Source of the DNA: Dyadobacter sp. 50-39
GTDB lineage: Bacteria; Bacteroidota; Bacteroidia; Cytophagales; Spirosomataceae
Direction: 5' to 3'
Assembly (NCBI GenBank): GCA_001898145.1
Contig: MKSR01000001.1
Location: forward strand, 62,001 to 126,000
DNA: 64,000 nucleotides
Made by a program: the position numbers and the translations under genes. Below are positions 1-8,163 of this stretch, piece after piece (within the stretch, counting starts at the first letter, position 1; each line of letters starts with the position of its first letter). The notes beneath the pieces were generated by a model, which worked only from the letters and a program-made list of their open reading frames with translations, did no database searches and was not told the origin of the DNA.

Positions 1-1
1 C

Positions 2-802
2 AAAACCGCCCGGCAACGCAAAGTGCGCCAGCATATACTGCTTCCGCGTGTCGGGCTGGTGTACCCGATTTCACCCAACATCAATGCTTATGCGACCTAC
101 GCAACGGGCTACAACCCGCAGGAGGCGCTGGTCCAATCGAGCCCGACCAGCGGAGGGCCATTCCCGTCGGTCCGCAGCCGGCTTCTGGAAGCGGGCATTA
201 AATCCGATTGGTTTGACAAAGAACTCAGTATCACAGGATCTGTTTACCATATTCTGCAATACAACACGCTTTACTCGGCCAATTCACCGGATAACCCCGA
301 CCTGATGCAGCAGATAGGCAAAGACAGGGCGGCCGGTGTGGAGCTGGAAATAACCGGCAATCTTCTGCCCAACTGGAAGCTCGTGCTTGTTTACGCGCAC
401 AACCGCGCCACCATTTTCGAAGGCAATTACAGCACCGATAGCGGCATTGCGACCGGCTTTGAACAAAAACCGAACGCGCCAAGGCATCAGGGCAACCTTT
501 GGACCAAATACGACTTTCGCCCAGGCACCCCGCTGAAAGGTTTCGGGCTCGCATTAGGGGCCAATTATGTCGGCAAAAGGCTTTTCGGCCGCCACCGGCC
601 CGGGACTGCGATAACCGGCCTTACCGGACCGGCATACCTGCTGGTCAATGCGGGGGCATTTTACCGGATTCAGCGCGTGCAGCTTCAAGTGAACCTGAAC
701 AATATTTTTAATCGAACCCATTGGATTGGCGGCTACGACAATTACCGCGTGCATCCGGGTGCGCCCTTTAATTGGCAAACCACCATCCGATACCATTTTT
801 AA
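2..802 (+). CDS. TonB-dependent siderophore receptor, C-terminal part (cut by window start)
   Basis: The frame is open from base 2, so the gene begins upstream of the window and only about the last 266 residues of the outer-membrane beta barrel are seen. The protein would import a ferric siderophore using TonB energy. The visible part has alternating amphipathic strands (NAYATYATGYNP, GVELEITGNLLPNW, LGANYVGKRLFG) and ends in an aromatic residue (..IRYHF), as outer-membrane barrels do for BAM recognition. It is clearly a paralogue of the next gene, sharing the GYNPQ segment, the PDNPDL..QVGKD-like segment and the YVGKR strand. An in-frame GTG at 23 is not the real start. The function follows from the family; the substrate is unknown. 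Confidence 0.9.
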   Translation, partial: KTARQRKVRQHILLPRVGLVYPISPNINAYATYATGYNPQEALVQSSPTSGGPFPSVRSRLLEAGIKSDWFDKELSITGSVYHILQYNTLYSANSPDNPDLMQQIGKDRAAGVELEITGNLLPNWKLVLVYAHNRATIFEGNYSTDSGIATGFEQKPNAPRHQGNLWTKYDFRPGTPLKGFGLALGANYVGKRLFGRHRPGTAITGLTGPAYLLVNAGAFYRIQRVQLQVNLNNIFNRTHWIGGYDNYRVHPGAPFNWQTTIRYHF

Positions 803-836
803 GATGATCCTTTAATTACAGTTTCCCATTTACTTC

Positions 837-3344
837 ATGAAAAATTGCAGATTATCATGGCTGCTCCTATTGATAGGGGTTACCATTACTATGTCCGTCG
901 CCAACGCACAGAACACGGGCGGTGTGAGAGGACAGATCACCGATGAAACCGGTCAGGCCCTGTATCAGGCGGCTATATTACTCGAAGGTACTTCCCAGGG
1001 AACAACCACGGGCGAGGACGGCTCTTTCCAAATCCCGGATATCGCGCCAGGTGACTACACGGTACGCGTTACCTACCTGGGTTATGATGCGATCAGACGT
1101 AAGGTTAAAATCCGCAGCGGGCATATACACGAAATGAATTTGCAGCTTACTTCCAAAGACGAGCTGCTGCAAACCGTAGAGATCACCGGCCGGAAAGAAA
1201 AGGACTACACCAACAGCAACACATTTGCCGGCACCAAAACGGCTACCCCGATCCGCGAGGTGCCCCAGTCGATCGCTTATGTGACCAAGGAGGTAATGGC
1301 CGACCAGGGCGCAGTGCGCATGATGGATATTGTTAAAAACGTCAGCGGCGTCAACCAGCATACGTTTTATGACGATGTCAGTATCCGGGGATTTCGTAAC
1401 CAGGGCGGCGTGGGCAGCAGCAGCTCAACGCAGCTTTTTAACGGGCTTCGGACTTTCACCGGCTTCTGGCGACAAAACCTGATCAACTATCTCGAACGGG
1501 TCGAGGTGATCAAAGGGCCCGCGGCAGCACTTTTCGGCAATGCAAACCCGGGCGGAACGATCAACAAAGTGACCAAGAAGCCGTTGGAAGATCCGCGCCA
1601 CTTGGTAGGCTTCCAGGTCGGGAGCTGGAATACGGTGCGCATGACAACAGATTTCACCGGACCGATGAACAAGGACAAAACCGTGCTCTACCGTTTGAAC
1701 CTGGGCTATGAAAATGCCGGCTCATTCCGGGACCTGCTTTTTGACAAAAACATCGTCGTCGCGCCATCCCTTTCCTACCTGGCCAGTAAAAAAACAAGGC
1801 TGAACTTCGACGCGGTATACAACAAGTCAATTAGTCGCCTGGACCGCGGCCAGTCCGTATTCGGTTCGAGCGACCTTTATTCTACGCCTATTTCGCTCAA
1901 TGTAGCCGACATCAATGATTACCTGAACGAGGAAACGTACCTGCTTACCGCCTCGCTCACGCACGAATTTTCCAAACATATCAGCTTTAATGCGTCCTTT
2001 CTTCGCACCGGTTACCGCCAGGACCTGTTCGAGCACCGGAGCACGGCATTCGCAGTAGACAAGAAAGGAAAGGAAATCCAGGAGCTTGCCTTCCGAAGGA
2101 CCATTCGCCGGCATAACGAGCAGTTCAGCAACAGCGCCACCGCTTACCTGACGGCGGACTTTAACACCGGCGGGGTAAACCATAAACTGCTCGGCGGCTA
2201 CGACTACAATACATCGGTGATACCGATCGGTTCCTCGCAAATGGATGCGGCGGGCTACCGCTTGCTGGATGGCACGATCGCAACGCGTTACGTAGTGAAG
2301 GATTCGGCCAAATACCAGTTTTACAGCTATAAGGGACAAATGATCCCCAGACCGAATGTGGCGTCCTTCGATCTGAGCACTAATGCGCATGCCCTCCAAA
2401 ACACGGCCGGCTATGTGGAAACGGCCAATAACACCGACGTGGTTGTTCCTTTCATGTCCCAGCAACACAGCGTGTATCTGCAAGAGCAGCTCTCGTGGGG
2501 ACGTCTGAAAGCACTGCTTGGTCTGCGTTACGAAACCTACATTGACAAGGCGGGTTACGCGACCGCATCGGTCACAAAGATCATCCAGCATTCGCTGCTG
2601 CCTCGGATCGGGGCTACTTATGAAGTCAGTAAGCAGGTCAACGCTTATGCAACCTATGCGATGGGCTACAACCCTCAAAGCTCGTCAAGCCAGAATGCAG
2701 CGGCTGGCGGACCATTCGACCCGATGACCAGCGACCTGCTCGAAGCCGGGGTAAAAAGCAACTGGCTAGACAACCGGCTTAGCATCACGGCGGCCGTCTA
2801 CAAAATCACGCAGCGAAATGTGCTCTACAATGCCCAGGACCCGGATAACCCGGACCTGCTCGTGCAAGTCGGCAAGGACCAGGCCAAAGGAGTCGAGCTT
2901 GACATCGTCGGTAACATTTTGCCAAACCTGAGCATCATTGCCACTTATGCATATAACAAGGCTTTCCTATCCGGCGCGCAAGCCACTACCGACAGCGCCT
3001 ACAATGGCCAGCAAAAACCCAACGCACCCAAAAATCAGGGAAGTATCTGGCTGAAATATGAAATGGCCAAAGGCGCATTGCGCGGACTTGGTCTGGGCGC
3101 AGGTGCCAACTACGTCGGCAAGCGCACTTTCGGCTTCCAGGGGATCAATAATATTACGCCCACAAAAGGGCCTGACTACATGCTGATCAATGCGGGCGTG
3201 TACTACCGGGTCAAAAAGATCCAGCTTCAACTGAACCTGAACAATCTGACAGACAAGATCCATTGGGTGGGCGGCTATGACCGCTCCCGTTTGTATCCGG
3301 GCGCGCCACGCAACTGGCAAACCTCCATCACCTATGTTTTTTAA
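837..3344 (+). CDS. TonB-dependent siderophore receptor
   Basis: 835 residues, full length for the FhuA/FpvA-like siderophore receptor family. Residues 1-24 form a signal peptide ending VANAQ. Residues about 27-115 are a carboxypeptidase-regulatory-like beta sandwich, typical of Bacteroidota receptors. The plug follows at about 130-250, with REVPQSIAYVTKEVM and the RVEVIKGPAAALFGNANPGGTIN stretch around residues 222-243 (quoted here only in part as a landmark), then the 22-strand-type barrel ending in ..ITYVF. It lies 34 bp after the partial paralogue, so the two are a tandem duplication, and is followed after 18 bp by the next gene, which suggests an operon. Ligand identity cannot be read from the sequence. 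Confidence 0.93.
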   Translation: MKNCRLSWLLLLIGVTITMSVANAQNTGGVRGQITDETGQALYQAAILLEGTSQGTTTGEDGSFQIPDIAPGDYTVRVTYLGYDAIRRKVKIRSGHIHEMNLQLTSKDELLQTVEITGRKEKDYTNSNTFAGTKTATPIREVPQSIAYVTKEVMADQGAVRMMDIVKNVSGVNQHTFYDDVSIRGFRNQGGVGSSSSTQLFNGLRTFTGFWRQNLINYLERVEVIKGPAAALFGNANPGGTINKVTKKPLEDPRHLVGFQVGSWNTVRMTTDFTGPMNKDKTVLYRLNLGYENAGSFRDLLFDKNIVVAPSLSYLASKKTRLNFDAVYNKSISRLDRGQSVFGSSDLYSTPISLNVADINDYLNEETYLLTASLTHEFSKHISFNASFLRTGYRQDLFEHRSTAFAVDKKGKEIQELAFRRTIRRHNEQFSNSATAYLTADFNTGGVNHKLLGGYDYNTSVIPIGSSQMDAAGYRLLDGTIATRYVVKDSAKYQFYSYKGQMIPRPNVASFDLSTNAHALQNTAGYVETANNTDVVVPFMSQQHSVYLQEQLSWGRLKALLGLRYETYIDKAGYATASVTKIIQHSLLPRIGATYEVSKQVNAYATYAMGYNPQSSSSQNAAAGGPFDPMTSDLLEAGVKSNWLDNRLSITAAVYKITQRNVLYNAQDPDNPDLLVQVGKDQAKGVELDIVGNILPNLSIIATYAYNKAFLSGAQATTDSAYNGQQKPNAPKNQGSIWLKYEMAKGALRGLGLGAGANYVGKRTFGFQGINNITPTKGPDYMLINAGVYYRVKKIQLQLNLNNLTDKIHWVGGYDRSRLYPGAPRNWQTSITYVF

Positions 3345-3362
3345 ATCCAACCAGTTTACAAT

Positions 3363-4079
3363 ATGAAATCACTTCGAATTATGGCGTTGGCGCTGTTTAC
3401 ACTCTGCGTTTCGCAGGCGCTTGCCCAATCAAAAACCGCCTTGAAAGCCAGTAAGGGCAAGATCCTGTATATTTTGCGTACCCAGTACCGGGACCGCCCG
3501 ATCGACGAGAAGGTCAAATCCCGGCTCGATTCGCTGGGTTATGTGACCACCTTCGCCGACGAAAGCGAGCCGGCGACCCGCGCGGAAGGCTTCGATCTGG
3601 TGATCATTTCCTCCACAGTCAGCTCGCAGCGCTTTGCGGGCAAATATGCCGACAGCAAGGTGCCGGTGATGATGTGGGAGAATGACATCCAGGATGATAT
3701 GCGGTATACGGGCCGATACAAGGGCGTGGATTTCGGCGAAGTCGGCGGGGATGAAAAGGGCGAGCATTACATCTGGATTGTCAACGCGCCGCATCCACTG
3801 GCAGCAGGCCTTAAAGCCGGAACCAATGTGGTCTATCATAAAGACCAGCCTATGGGTTGGGGAAAGCCCGGACTGGGCGCTTCAATCATCGCTACTCTGC
3901 CCGGACAGCCTAACCGGGCCATTATTTATGGTTATGAAAAAGGCGCTACGATGGACTACGACTTTCTCGCACCAGCGCGGCGCGTGATGTTCTTTCTGGA
4001 CAACACCACTTTCCCGCTTCTCACCGCAGACGGTCTGGCGCTTTTCGATGCAGCGGTAGCCTGGGCGATCGGGCGGTAA
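3363..4079 (+). CDS. secreted ThuA/glutamine-amidotransferase-like protein
   Basis: 238 residues with a signal peptide ending SQALAQ (about residue 21). The body looks like an alpha/beta flavodoxin-like fold: KGKILYILR (strand 1), GFDLVIISSTVSS (strand, nucleophile-elbow-like turn), KVPVMMWEND (strand), and a C-terminal RRVMFFLDN..LTADGLALFDAAVAWAIG helix found in secreted ThuA-like proteins. No clear catalytic Cys-His-Glu triad is visible, so it may bind rather than cleave a ligand. It lies 18 bp after a siderophore receptor and 33 bp before a DUF4198 gene, so it is probably co-transcribed with iron/metal uptake genes. The fold assignment is inference from pattern; function unknown. Confidence 0.6.
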   Translation: MKSLRIMALALFTLCVSQALAQSKTALKASKGKILYILRTQYRDRPIDEKVKSRLDSLGYVTTFADESEPATRAEGFDLVIISSTVSSQRFAGKYADSKVPVMMWENDIQDDMRYTGRYKGVDFGEVGGDEKGEHYIWIVNAPHPLAAGLKAGTNVVYHKDQPMGWGKPGLGASIIATLPGQPNRAIIYGYEKGATMDYDFLAPARRVMFFLDNTTFPLLTADGLALFDAAVAWAIGR

Positions 4080-4112
4080 TCAATACACAATCAAATTAAA
4101 CATCATTCAAAA

Positions 4113-4844
4113 ATGAAAAAGCAACTAATCACCCTGATCGTGATGCTGATACTGGCCCCGCTGGCCTGCCGGGCCCATTCGGTCTGGATTGAGACCTCAT
4201 CTGTCGGTCAGCTTGGCAAACAGCAAACAGTCAGCGTTTATTTCGGCGAGTTTGGCAAGGATAAACGTGAAAAAGTGGGAAACCGTTTTACGGAAGTGAA
4301 CGGTTTTACGGCCTGGGCGGTGAGCCCATCAGGTAAGCAGACTTTTTTAAAATTCACGCCGAAAACAAATTGCTACCAAGCCATTTTCACCCCGTCCGAA
4401 AATGGCACTTATGTGATCCTTTTGGAAAACAAAGTGCGTGAGGTGGCCGACTGGCGCAACACCTCGGGCAAGCTGGGCATTATCAAGCAAAACTATTACG
4501 CCCGTGCGACCGTTCAGGTGGGTGACCAGGTTCACGTCTCACAGAAAGCATTCACCGATTTGCTTGTCAGCAGCGTCCATGATCCGGGCGCAAAGAGCGA
4601 AGTCGTTTTTTTAGCCACCTTCCAGGGAAAGCCATTGCAGGCTACGACCCTGGTCGTTCGCGCGCCAGGCATGCAGGAGATCAAGCTGACAACCGATGAG
4701 CAGGGTAAAGTAAGCTGGGCGGGCGCCCGGCCGGGACTTTACACGGTGACGGCACTGCTGCGTTTTGAGACGCCGGGTACATACAAAGGTGTCTTCTACG
4801 AGGCGATAAGAGAAAAGGCCACCTTTACTTTCCATCTCATGTAG
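4113..4844 (+). CDS. DUF4198 family periplasmic protein
   Basis: 243 residues with a signal peptide ending CRAHSVW (about residue 21). The mature start HSVWIETS, the beta-rich body (TVSVYFGEFG, NGTYVILLENK) and the C-terminal domain with LTTDEQGKVSWAGARPGLYTV match the DUF4198 family. These are two beta-sandwich periplasmic proteins commonly next to TonB receptors and linked to metal (nickel/cobalt/iron) uptake. The first mature residues include a His, which in related proteins may serve metal binding. It is the last gene of the plus-strand receptor cluster and is followed by a perfect palindromic terminator at 4868. A paralogue lies at 32984. The metal specificity is not visible. Confidence 0.75.
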   Translation: MKKQLITLIVMLILAPLACRAHSVWIETSSVGQLGKQQTVSVYFGEFGKDKREKVGNRFTEVNGFTAWAVSPSGKQTFLKFTPKTNCYQAIFTPSENGTYVILLENKVREVADWRNTSGKLGIIKQNYYARATVQVGDQVHVSQKAFTDLLVSSVHDPGAKSEVVFLATFQGKPLQATTLVVRAPGMQEIKLTTDEQGKVSWAGARPGLYTVTALLRFETPGTYKGVFYEAIREKATFTFHLM

Positions 4845-4867
4845 AACAGCGGAAAGTAAGTTTAAGA

Positions 4868-4900
4868 AATGAAAAAGGTCCGGCCCGGACCTTTTTCATT
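4868..4900. terminator. perfect-palindrome bidirectional terminator
   Basis: A 16-bp perfect inverted repeat with one central base: AATGAAAAAGGTCCGG, C, then its exact complement. GC-rich core flanked by A- and T-runs, so it would work as an intrinsic terminator on either strand. It closes the receptor/DUF4198 operon. A spurious reading frame starting inside it (ATG at 4869) runs into the next receptor gene. Confidence 0.85.
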
Positions 4901-5003
4901 TTCCTTGATACTACTCAGCCATCGGCAACTGAATTTTCGGACTTTAAAAATAATTCCGAATCGCCGCTCACATTTGCGTGGTTCTTCCATAAATCCGCAT
5001 CTG

Positions 5004-7406
5004 ATGAGAATTTTAACACTATTGCTTCTTTTAGCAGCTGCCACATCCGTGGCAATGGCCCAATCCGCAAAAGTCACCCTTTCGGGTACTGTCAAAGACA
5101 GGGAAGGTAAAGCGCTGCCATTCGTCTCAATCGCGCTCAAAAAAGGTGCAGACAGTAGCTTTGTCCTGGGCGGCATTACCAACGAAAGCGGGCTGTTCAC
5201 GTTGTCGGAGATCGCGCCCGGCAACTATATCGTCGAAGGCTCATACGTTGGTTTCAAACTGCTCAGGCAACCGCTCGTGATCGGGACGTTAAGCGCGTTT
5301 CTGGACATGGGCACGATCACGATGACAGAAGATATCACCCAGCTCAACGAGGTCACCGTAACCGAGCAGGCCGCACAGGGGCCTGACGCGAGAATGGACA
5401 AAAAGAGCTTTTCGGTCGCAGAGAGCATCTCTCAAAGCGGCGGATCGCTGTTGCAGGTCATGAAAAACCTGCCCGGTATCACGACCGATCAGGACGGAAA
5501 AGTGCTCATACGGGGCAACGACAAAGTAGTGGTGCTCATTGACGGCAAACAAACAGCGCTCACTGGATTTGGCAATCAGACGAGCCTTGACAATATTCCT
5601 GCCTCGGCCATCGAGCGCATCGAGGTGATCAACAACCCTTCCGCCAAATACGATGCCAACGGCAATGCAGGGATTATTAATATTATTTACAAAAAGAACC
5701 GCCAGCAGGGCTTCAACGGAAAAGTCGGCTTATCTACCGGGCTTGGGGCGCTTTGGGTGAAAAAGGACAACCTGCCCGGCATCCGGCCTCAGTACCGCAA
5801 CACTTTCAAGCTCAACCCTACTGCTTCGCTTAATTACCGGAAAAATAAAACAAATGTCTTCTTGCAAGCCGACTACCTGCACACGCCCACACTAAACAAA
5901 AACGAATTCGTGGACCGCTACTACGACAATGGTGATCTCGTACGCCAGCAGACCAAGCGAAACCGAAATACCAACATTATCACCGGAAAGGCGGGCCTGG
6001 ACTGGAACATCAACAGCAATAATACCTTTAATATTGCCGCCCTTTTCAGCAGCGAAAAGATCATCGACCGGGGCGACGAGCCTTTCTTTAATGCTTCCCT
6101 GACCCAGCGTAACAGGCTTTGGCAGTTTTTGGAAGACGAGCTCAAAACGACGGTAACTGCGACCAGCTCATTTCAGCACAAGTTTGCCCAGCCGGGACAT
6201 CTGCTCAATCTGGGCCTGAATTACACCTTTCACCGGGAGGATGAAAAATACTTCTTCACCAACATCCTGCCCGAATCGACCGGGCTGGACGCATTCAAGC
6301 TGCTCTCGGATGAAAACGTTTTCGATCTGACAGCCGACTATGTCAAACCGCTACGTTACGGGCATTTCGAAACAGGGATCAAGGTCAGAAGGCGCTACAT
6401 CCCTACCAATATGCAGTTCTTTCCGGGCAAAAACTCCCCTATCGATAGCCTGGCAGGCGGGTGGGCAAATTACTATGAAACTATCCCGGCGGTATATGGC
6501 AACTACGTGCTGGAAAACAAACATTTTGAAATCGAGGCGGGCATCAGGCTCGAATACGTGGATTTGAAATACACGGTCAATCCTAGCCACCCGACCTACA
6601 AAAGCAGCGGTTACGACTACTTGCAGCCGTTTCCCAATCTGCGGCTGGCCTACAAACTCGATGATAACAACAAATTCTCTTTGTTTTACAACAGGCGCGT
6701 GGACCGTCCGAACGAGGTGGATATACGTATCTTTCCCAAATATGACGACGCGGAAATTATCAAGGTGGGTAACCCAGGGTTAAGGCCGCAGTTTACCTCA
6801 ACGGTTGAGGCCGGCTATAAAACCAGCTGGCAAAATGGCTACCTGTACGGGGCGCTGTACCACAAGATGGCCAAGGGAACCATCACCCGGATCGGAAGCA
6901 TCGTGCCGGGCAGCACGATCATCTACAATATCTTTCAGAATGCGGGCAAGAGCTATAACACCGGCGCGGAGCTAATCTGGCAACAGCAGCTTGCCCCGTG
7001 GCTTTCGCTGACAACCAATGTGAATATTTACAAGAACACCGTAGCCGCATTCACCGTCGAGAACCTGTACCCGGTGCGCAATGTATTTTCAGCCGAAAAA
7101 CAGAGCCTTACCTCCGGAAGCGGCAAGATCAATGCCAATTTCAAGTTCAAAAAATCACTTGAAGGCCAGCTTTCAGCCGTTTACCTGGCGCCGGACATTG
7201 TTCCCCAGGGAAAAACCGGGTCCAGATTTTCAATCGATGCCGGGATTAAGAAGACGGTGAAAAGCGGAGAATTTTATGTCAATGCGACAGACCTTTTCAA
7301 CACGATGGTCATCAAACGCTCCGTCCAGGGTGATGGCTTTCACTACGTAAGTAACGATTACTACGAAACGCAGGTGATAAGGGTTGGTTACAACTTCAAA
7401 TTCTGA
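5004..7406 (+). CDS. TonB-dependent receptor, outer-membrane beta-barrel type
   Basis: 800 residues from the ATG at 5004, chosen because it begins a clean signal peptide (MRILTLLLLLAAATSVAMAQ); the longer frame back to 4869 starts inside a terminator. A carboxypeptidase-like domain (TLSGTVKDREGKALPFVSIAL) occupies about residues 22-105. A plug follows with LLQVMKNLPGITTDQDGKVLIRG and VLIDGKQTAL, then AIERIEVINNPSAKYDANGNAGIINI, a hallmark of the 'outer membrane beta-barrel family protein' subgroup of receptors. The barrel ends in ..RVGYNFKF. Substrate unknown. It stands alone between a terminator and a convergent small gene. Confidence 0.9.
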   Translation: MRILTLLLLLAAATSVAMAQSAKVTLSGTVKDREGKALPFVSIALKKGADSSFVLGGITNESGLFTLSEIAPGNYIVEGSYVGFKLLRQPLVIGTLSAFLDMGTITMTEDITQLNEVTVTEQAAQGPDARMDKKSFSVAESISQSGGSLLQVMKNLPGITTDQDGKVLIRGNDKVVVLIDGKQTALTGFGNQTSLDNIPASAIERIEVINNPSAKYDANGNAGIINIIYKKNRQQGFNGKVGLSTGLGALWVKKDNLPGIRPQYRNTFKLNPTASLNYRKNKTNVFLQADYLHTPTLNKNEFVDRYYDNGDLVRQQTKRNRNTNIITGKAGLDWNINSNNTFNIAALFSSEKIIDRGDEPFFNASLTQRNRLWQFLEDELKTTVTATSSFQHKFAQPGHLLNLGLNYTFHREDEKYFFTNILPESTGLDAFKLLSDENVFDLTADYVKPLRYGHFETGIKVRRRYIPTNMQFFPGKNSPIDSLAGGWANYYETIPAVYGNYVLENKHFEIEAGIRLEYVDLKYTVNPSHPTYKSSGYDYLQPFPNLRLAYKLDDNNKFSLFYNRRVDRPNEVDIRIFPKYDDAEIIKVGNPGLRPQFTSTVEAGYKTSWQNGYLYGALYHKMAKGTITRIGSIVPGSTIIYNIFQNAGKSYNTGAELIWQQQLAPWLSLTTNVNIYKNTVAAFTVENLYPVRNVFSAEKQSLTSGSGKINANFKFKKSLEGQLSAVYLAPDIVPQGKTGSRFSIDAGIKKTVKSGEFYVNATDLFNTMVIKRSVQGDGFHYVSNDYYETQVIRVGYNFKF

Positions 7407-7688
7407 TCATTTCAAAGGGGCGGAACCACTACGGGTAAGAAAATATTCGGCCATCCGCCCCTGCCCTTTACACTTTTGGGCAAAACCGTTGTCGGTCAAC
7501 CATCTCAGGTGCACATAAACTGCCGACTCGCTGATCCGGTACCCCCTCTGACTGAGCTCCAACCAGATTTCCTCTCCGGTGGCTTTCCGGTCCATTACCT
7601 GCAGCATATCAGCCACTGTCTCGCGGCCCTGGCTGTAACGGGCCCTTCGATGAGCGCAATAAGCTTGAATCGCCTTTGAAATTTGCAT
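7407..7688 (-). CDS. stand-alone Fur-type winged-helix protein
   Basis: 93 residues. The pattern RRARYSQGRETVADML..(K)ATGEEIWLELSQRGYRISESAVYVHLRWLTDNGFAQK matches the DNA-binding half of Fur: helix, helix, recognition helix with the S-x-x-V/T-V-Y signature, then the wing ending in ..AEYFLT. The dimerization and metal-binding half of Fur (His/Asp/Cys-rich, about 70 further residues) is absent, so it cannot bind metal in the usual way. Its stop codon lies directly next to that of the convergent receptor at 7406. It is related to, but clearly diverged from, the protein encoded at 7849-8163. Likely a transcription factor for the neighbouring iron operon (inference). Confidence 0.7.
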   Translation of the reverse strand: MQISKAIQAYCAHRRARYSQGRETVADMLQVMDRKATGEEIWLELSQRGYRISESAVYVHLRWLTDNGFAQKCKGQGRMAEYFLTRSGSAPLK

Positions 7689-7848
7689 AGAATTAATCGG
7701 GTTTTATTTTTTGTAGCTGGCAAGGGCCAGCCAACAACATGCCATGGGCTTAACGCAAGGCTCATTACCGCATACTCGCGATCAGATTCGAATTCAGTGT
7801 ATACCCAGCCCGAGCAGGCGCAGACCGGGGTCAGTATTCACGGGCAGC

Positions 7849-8163
7849 CTACAGCCTTGCGCGGTAAACGGTCATCTGCTTTCCCTGGCCTTGTTTTTCT
7901 ACAAATCCGGCCGCTATCAACCAATTCAGGCTGTAATAAAGCCCGGCGAAACTGATCTTGGGCCCGCGTTGATAGATTAGCTCCCACAAATGGTCCGCCG
8001 TTGCCCCTTGCGCCAATGATTGCAATGTTTCTACAATCATTTCGCGCTTGGGATGCCTGCGAAGATTATTGGCGTGACAATAGGCTCGAAGTTTGCCGAC
8101 GAGCACACTCTGAGCGGCGTTCACCGGAGTGCGGGAAATCTCTGTGGGGATCATCTGTATCAT
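7849..8163 (-). CDS. stand-alone Fur-type winged-helix protein, coupled to receptor gene
   Basis: 104 residues. Residues about 35-102 (RHPKREMIVETLQSLAQGATADHLWELIYQ, then KISFAGLYYSLNWLIAAGFVEKQGQGKQMTVYRARL; shown in pieces) match the Fur N-terminal winged helix, including the recognition helix with Y-Y-S-L-N-W-L in the place of T-V-Y-R-V-L-N. There is no metal-binding or dimerization domain. The ATG overlaps the stop of the FecA-like receptor in an ATGA (8160-8163), so the two are translationally coupled and the gene belongs to the imelysin/receptor operon. A second start at 8154 is possible. A role as local iron regulator is inferred from fold and position. Confidence 0.75.
   Translation of the reverse strand: MIQMIPTEISRTPVNAAQSVLVGKLRAYCHANNLRRHPKREMIVETLQSLAQGATADHLWELIYQRGPKISFAGLYYSLNWLIAAGFVEKQGQGKQMTVYRARL

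Noticed and set aside
1827-2678. A 283-codon open frame on the minus strand
   Set aside because: Antisense to the siderophore receptor at 837-3344; composition mirrors the coding strand.
4869-5003. N-terminal extension of the receptor at 5004
   Set aside because: The extension starts inside a terminator palindrome and puts a non-signal sequence before an ideal signal peptide.
7683-7980. Plus-strand small frames between the two Fur-like genes
   Set aside because: Overlap the minus-strand winged-helix gene, with no start context or family pattern; likely noise.
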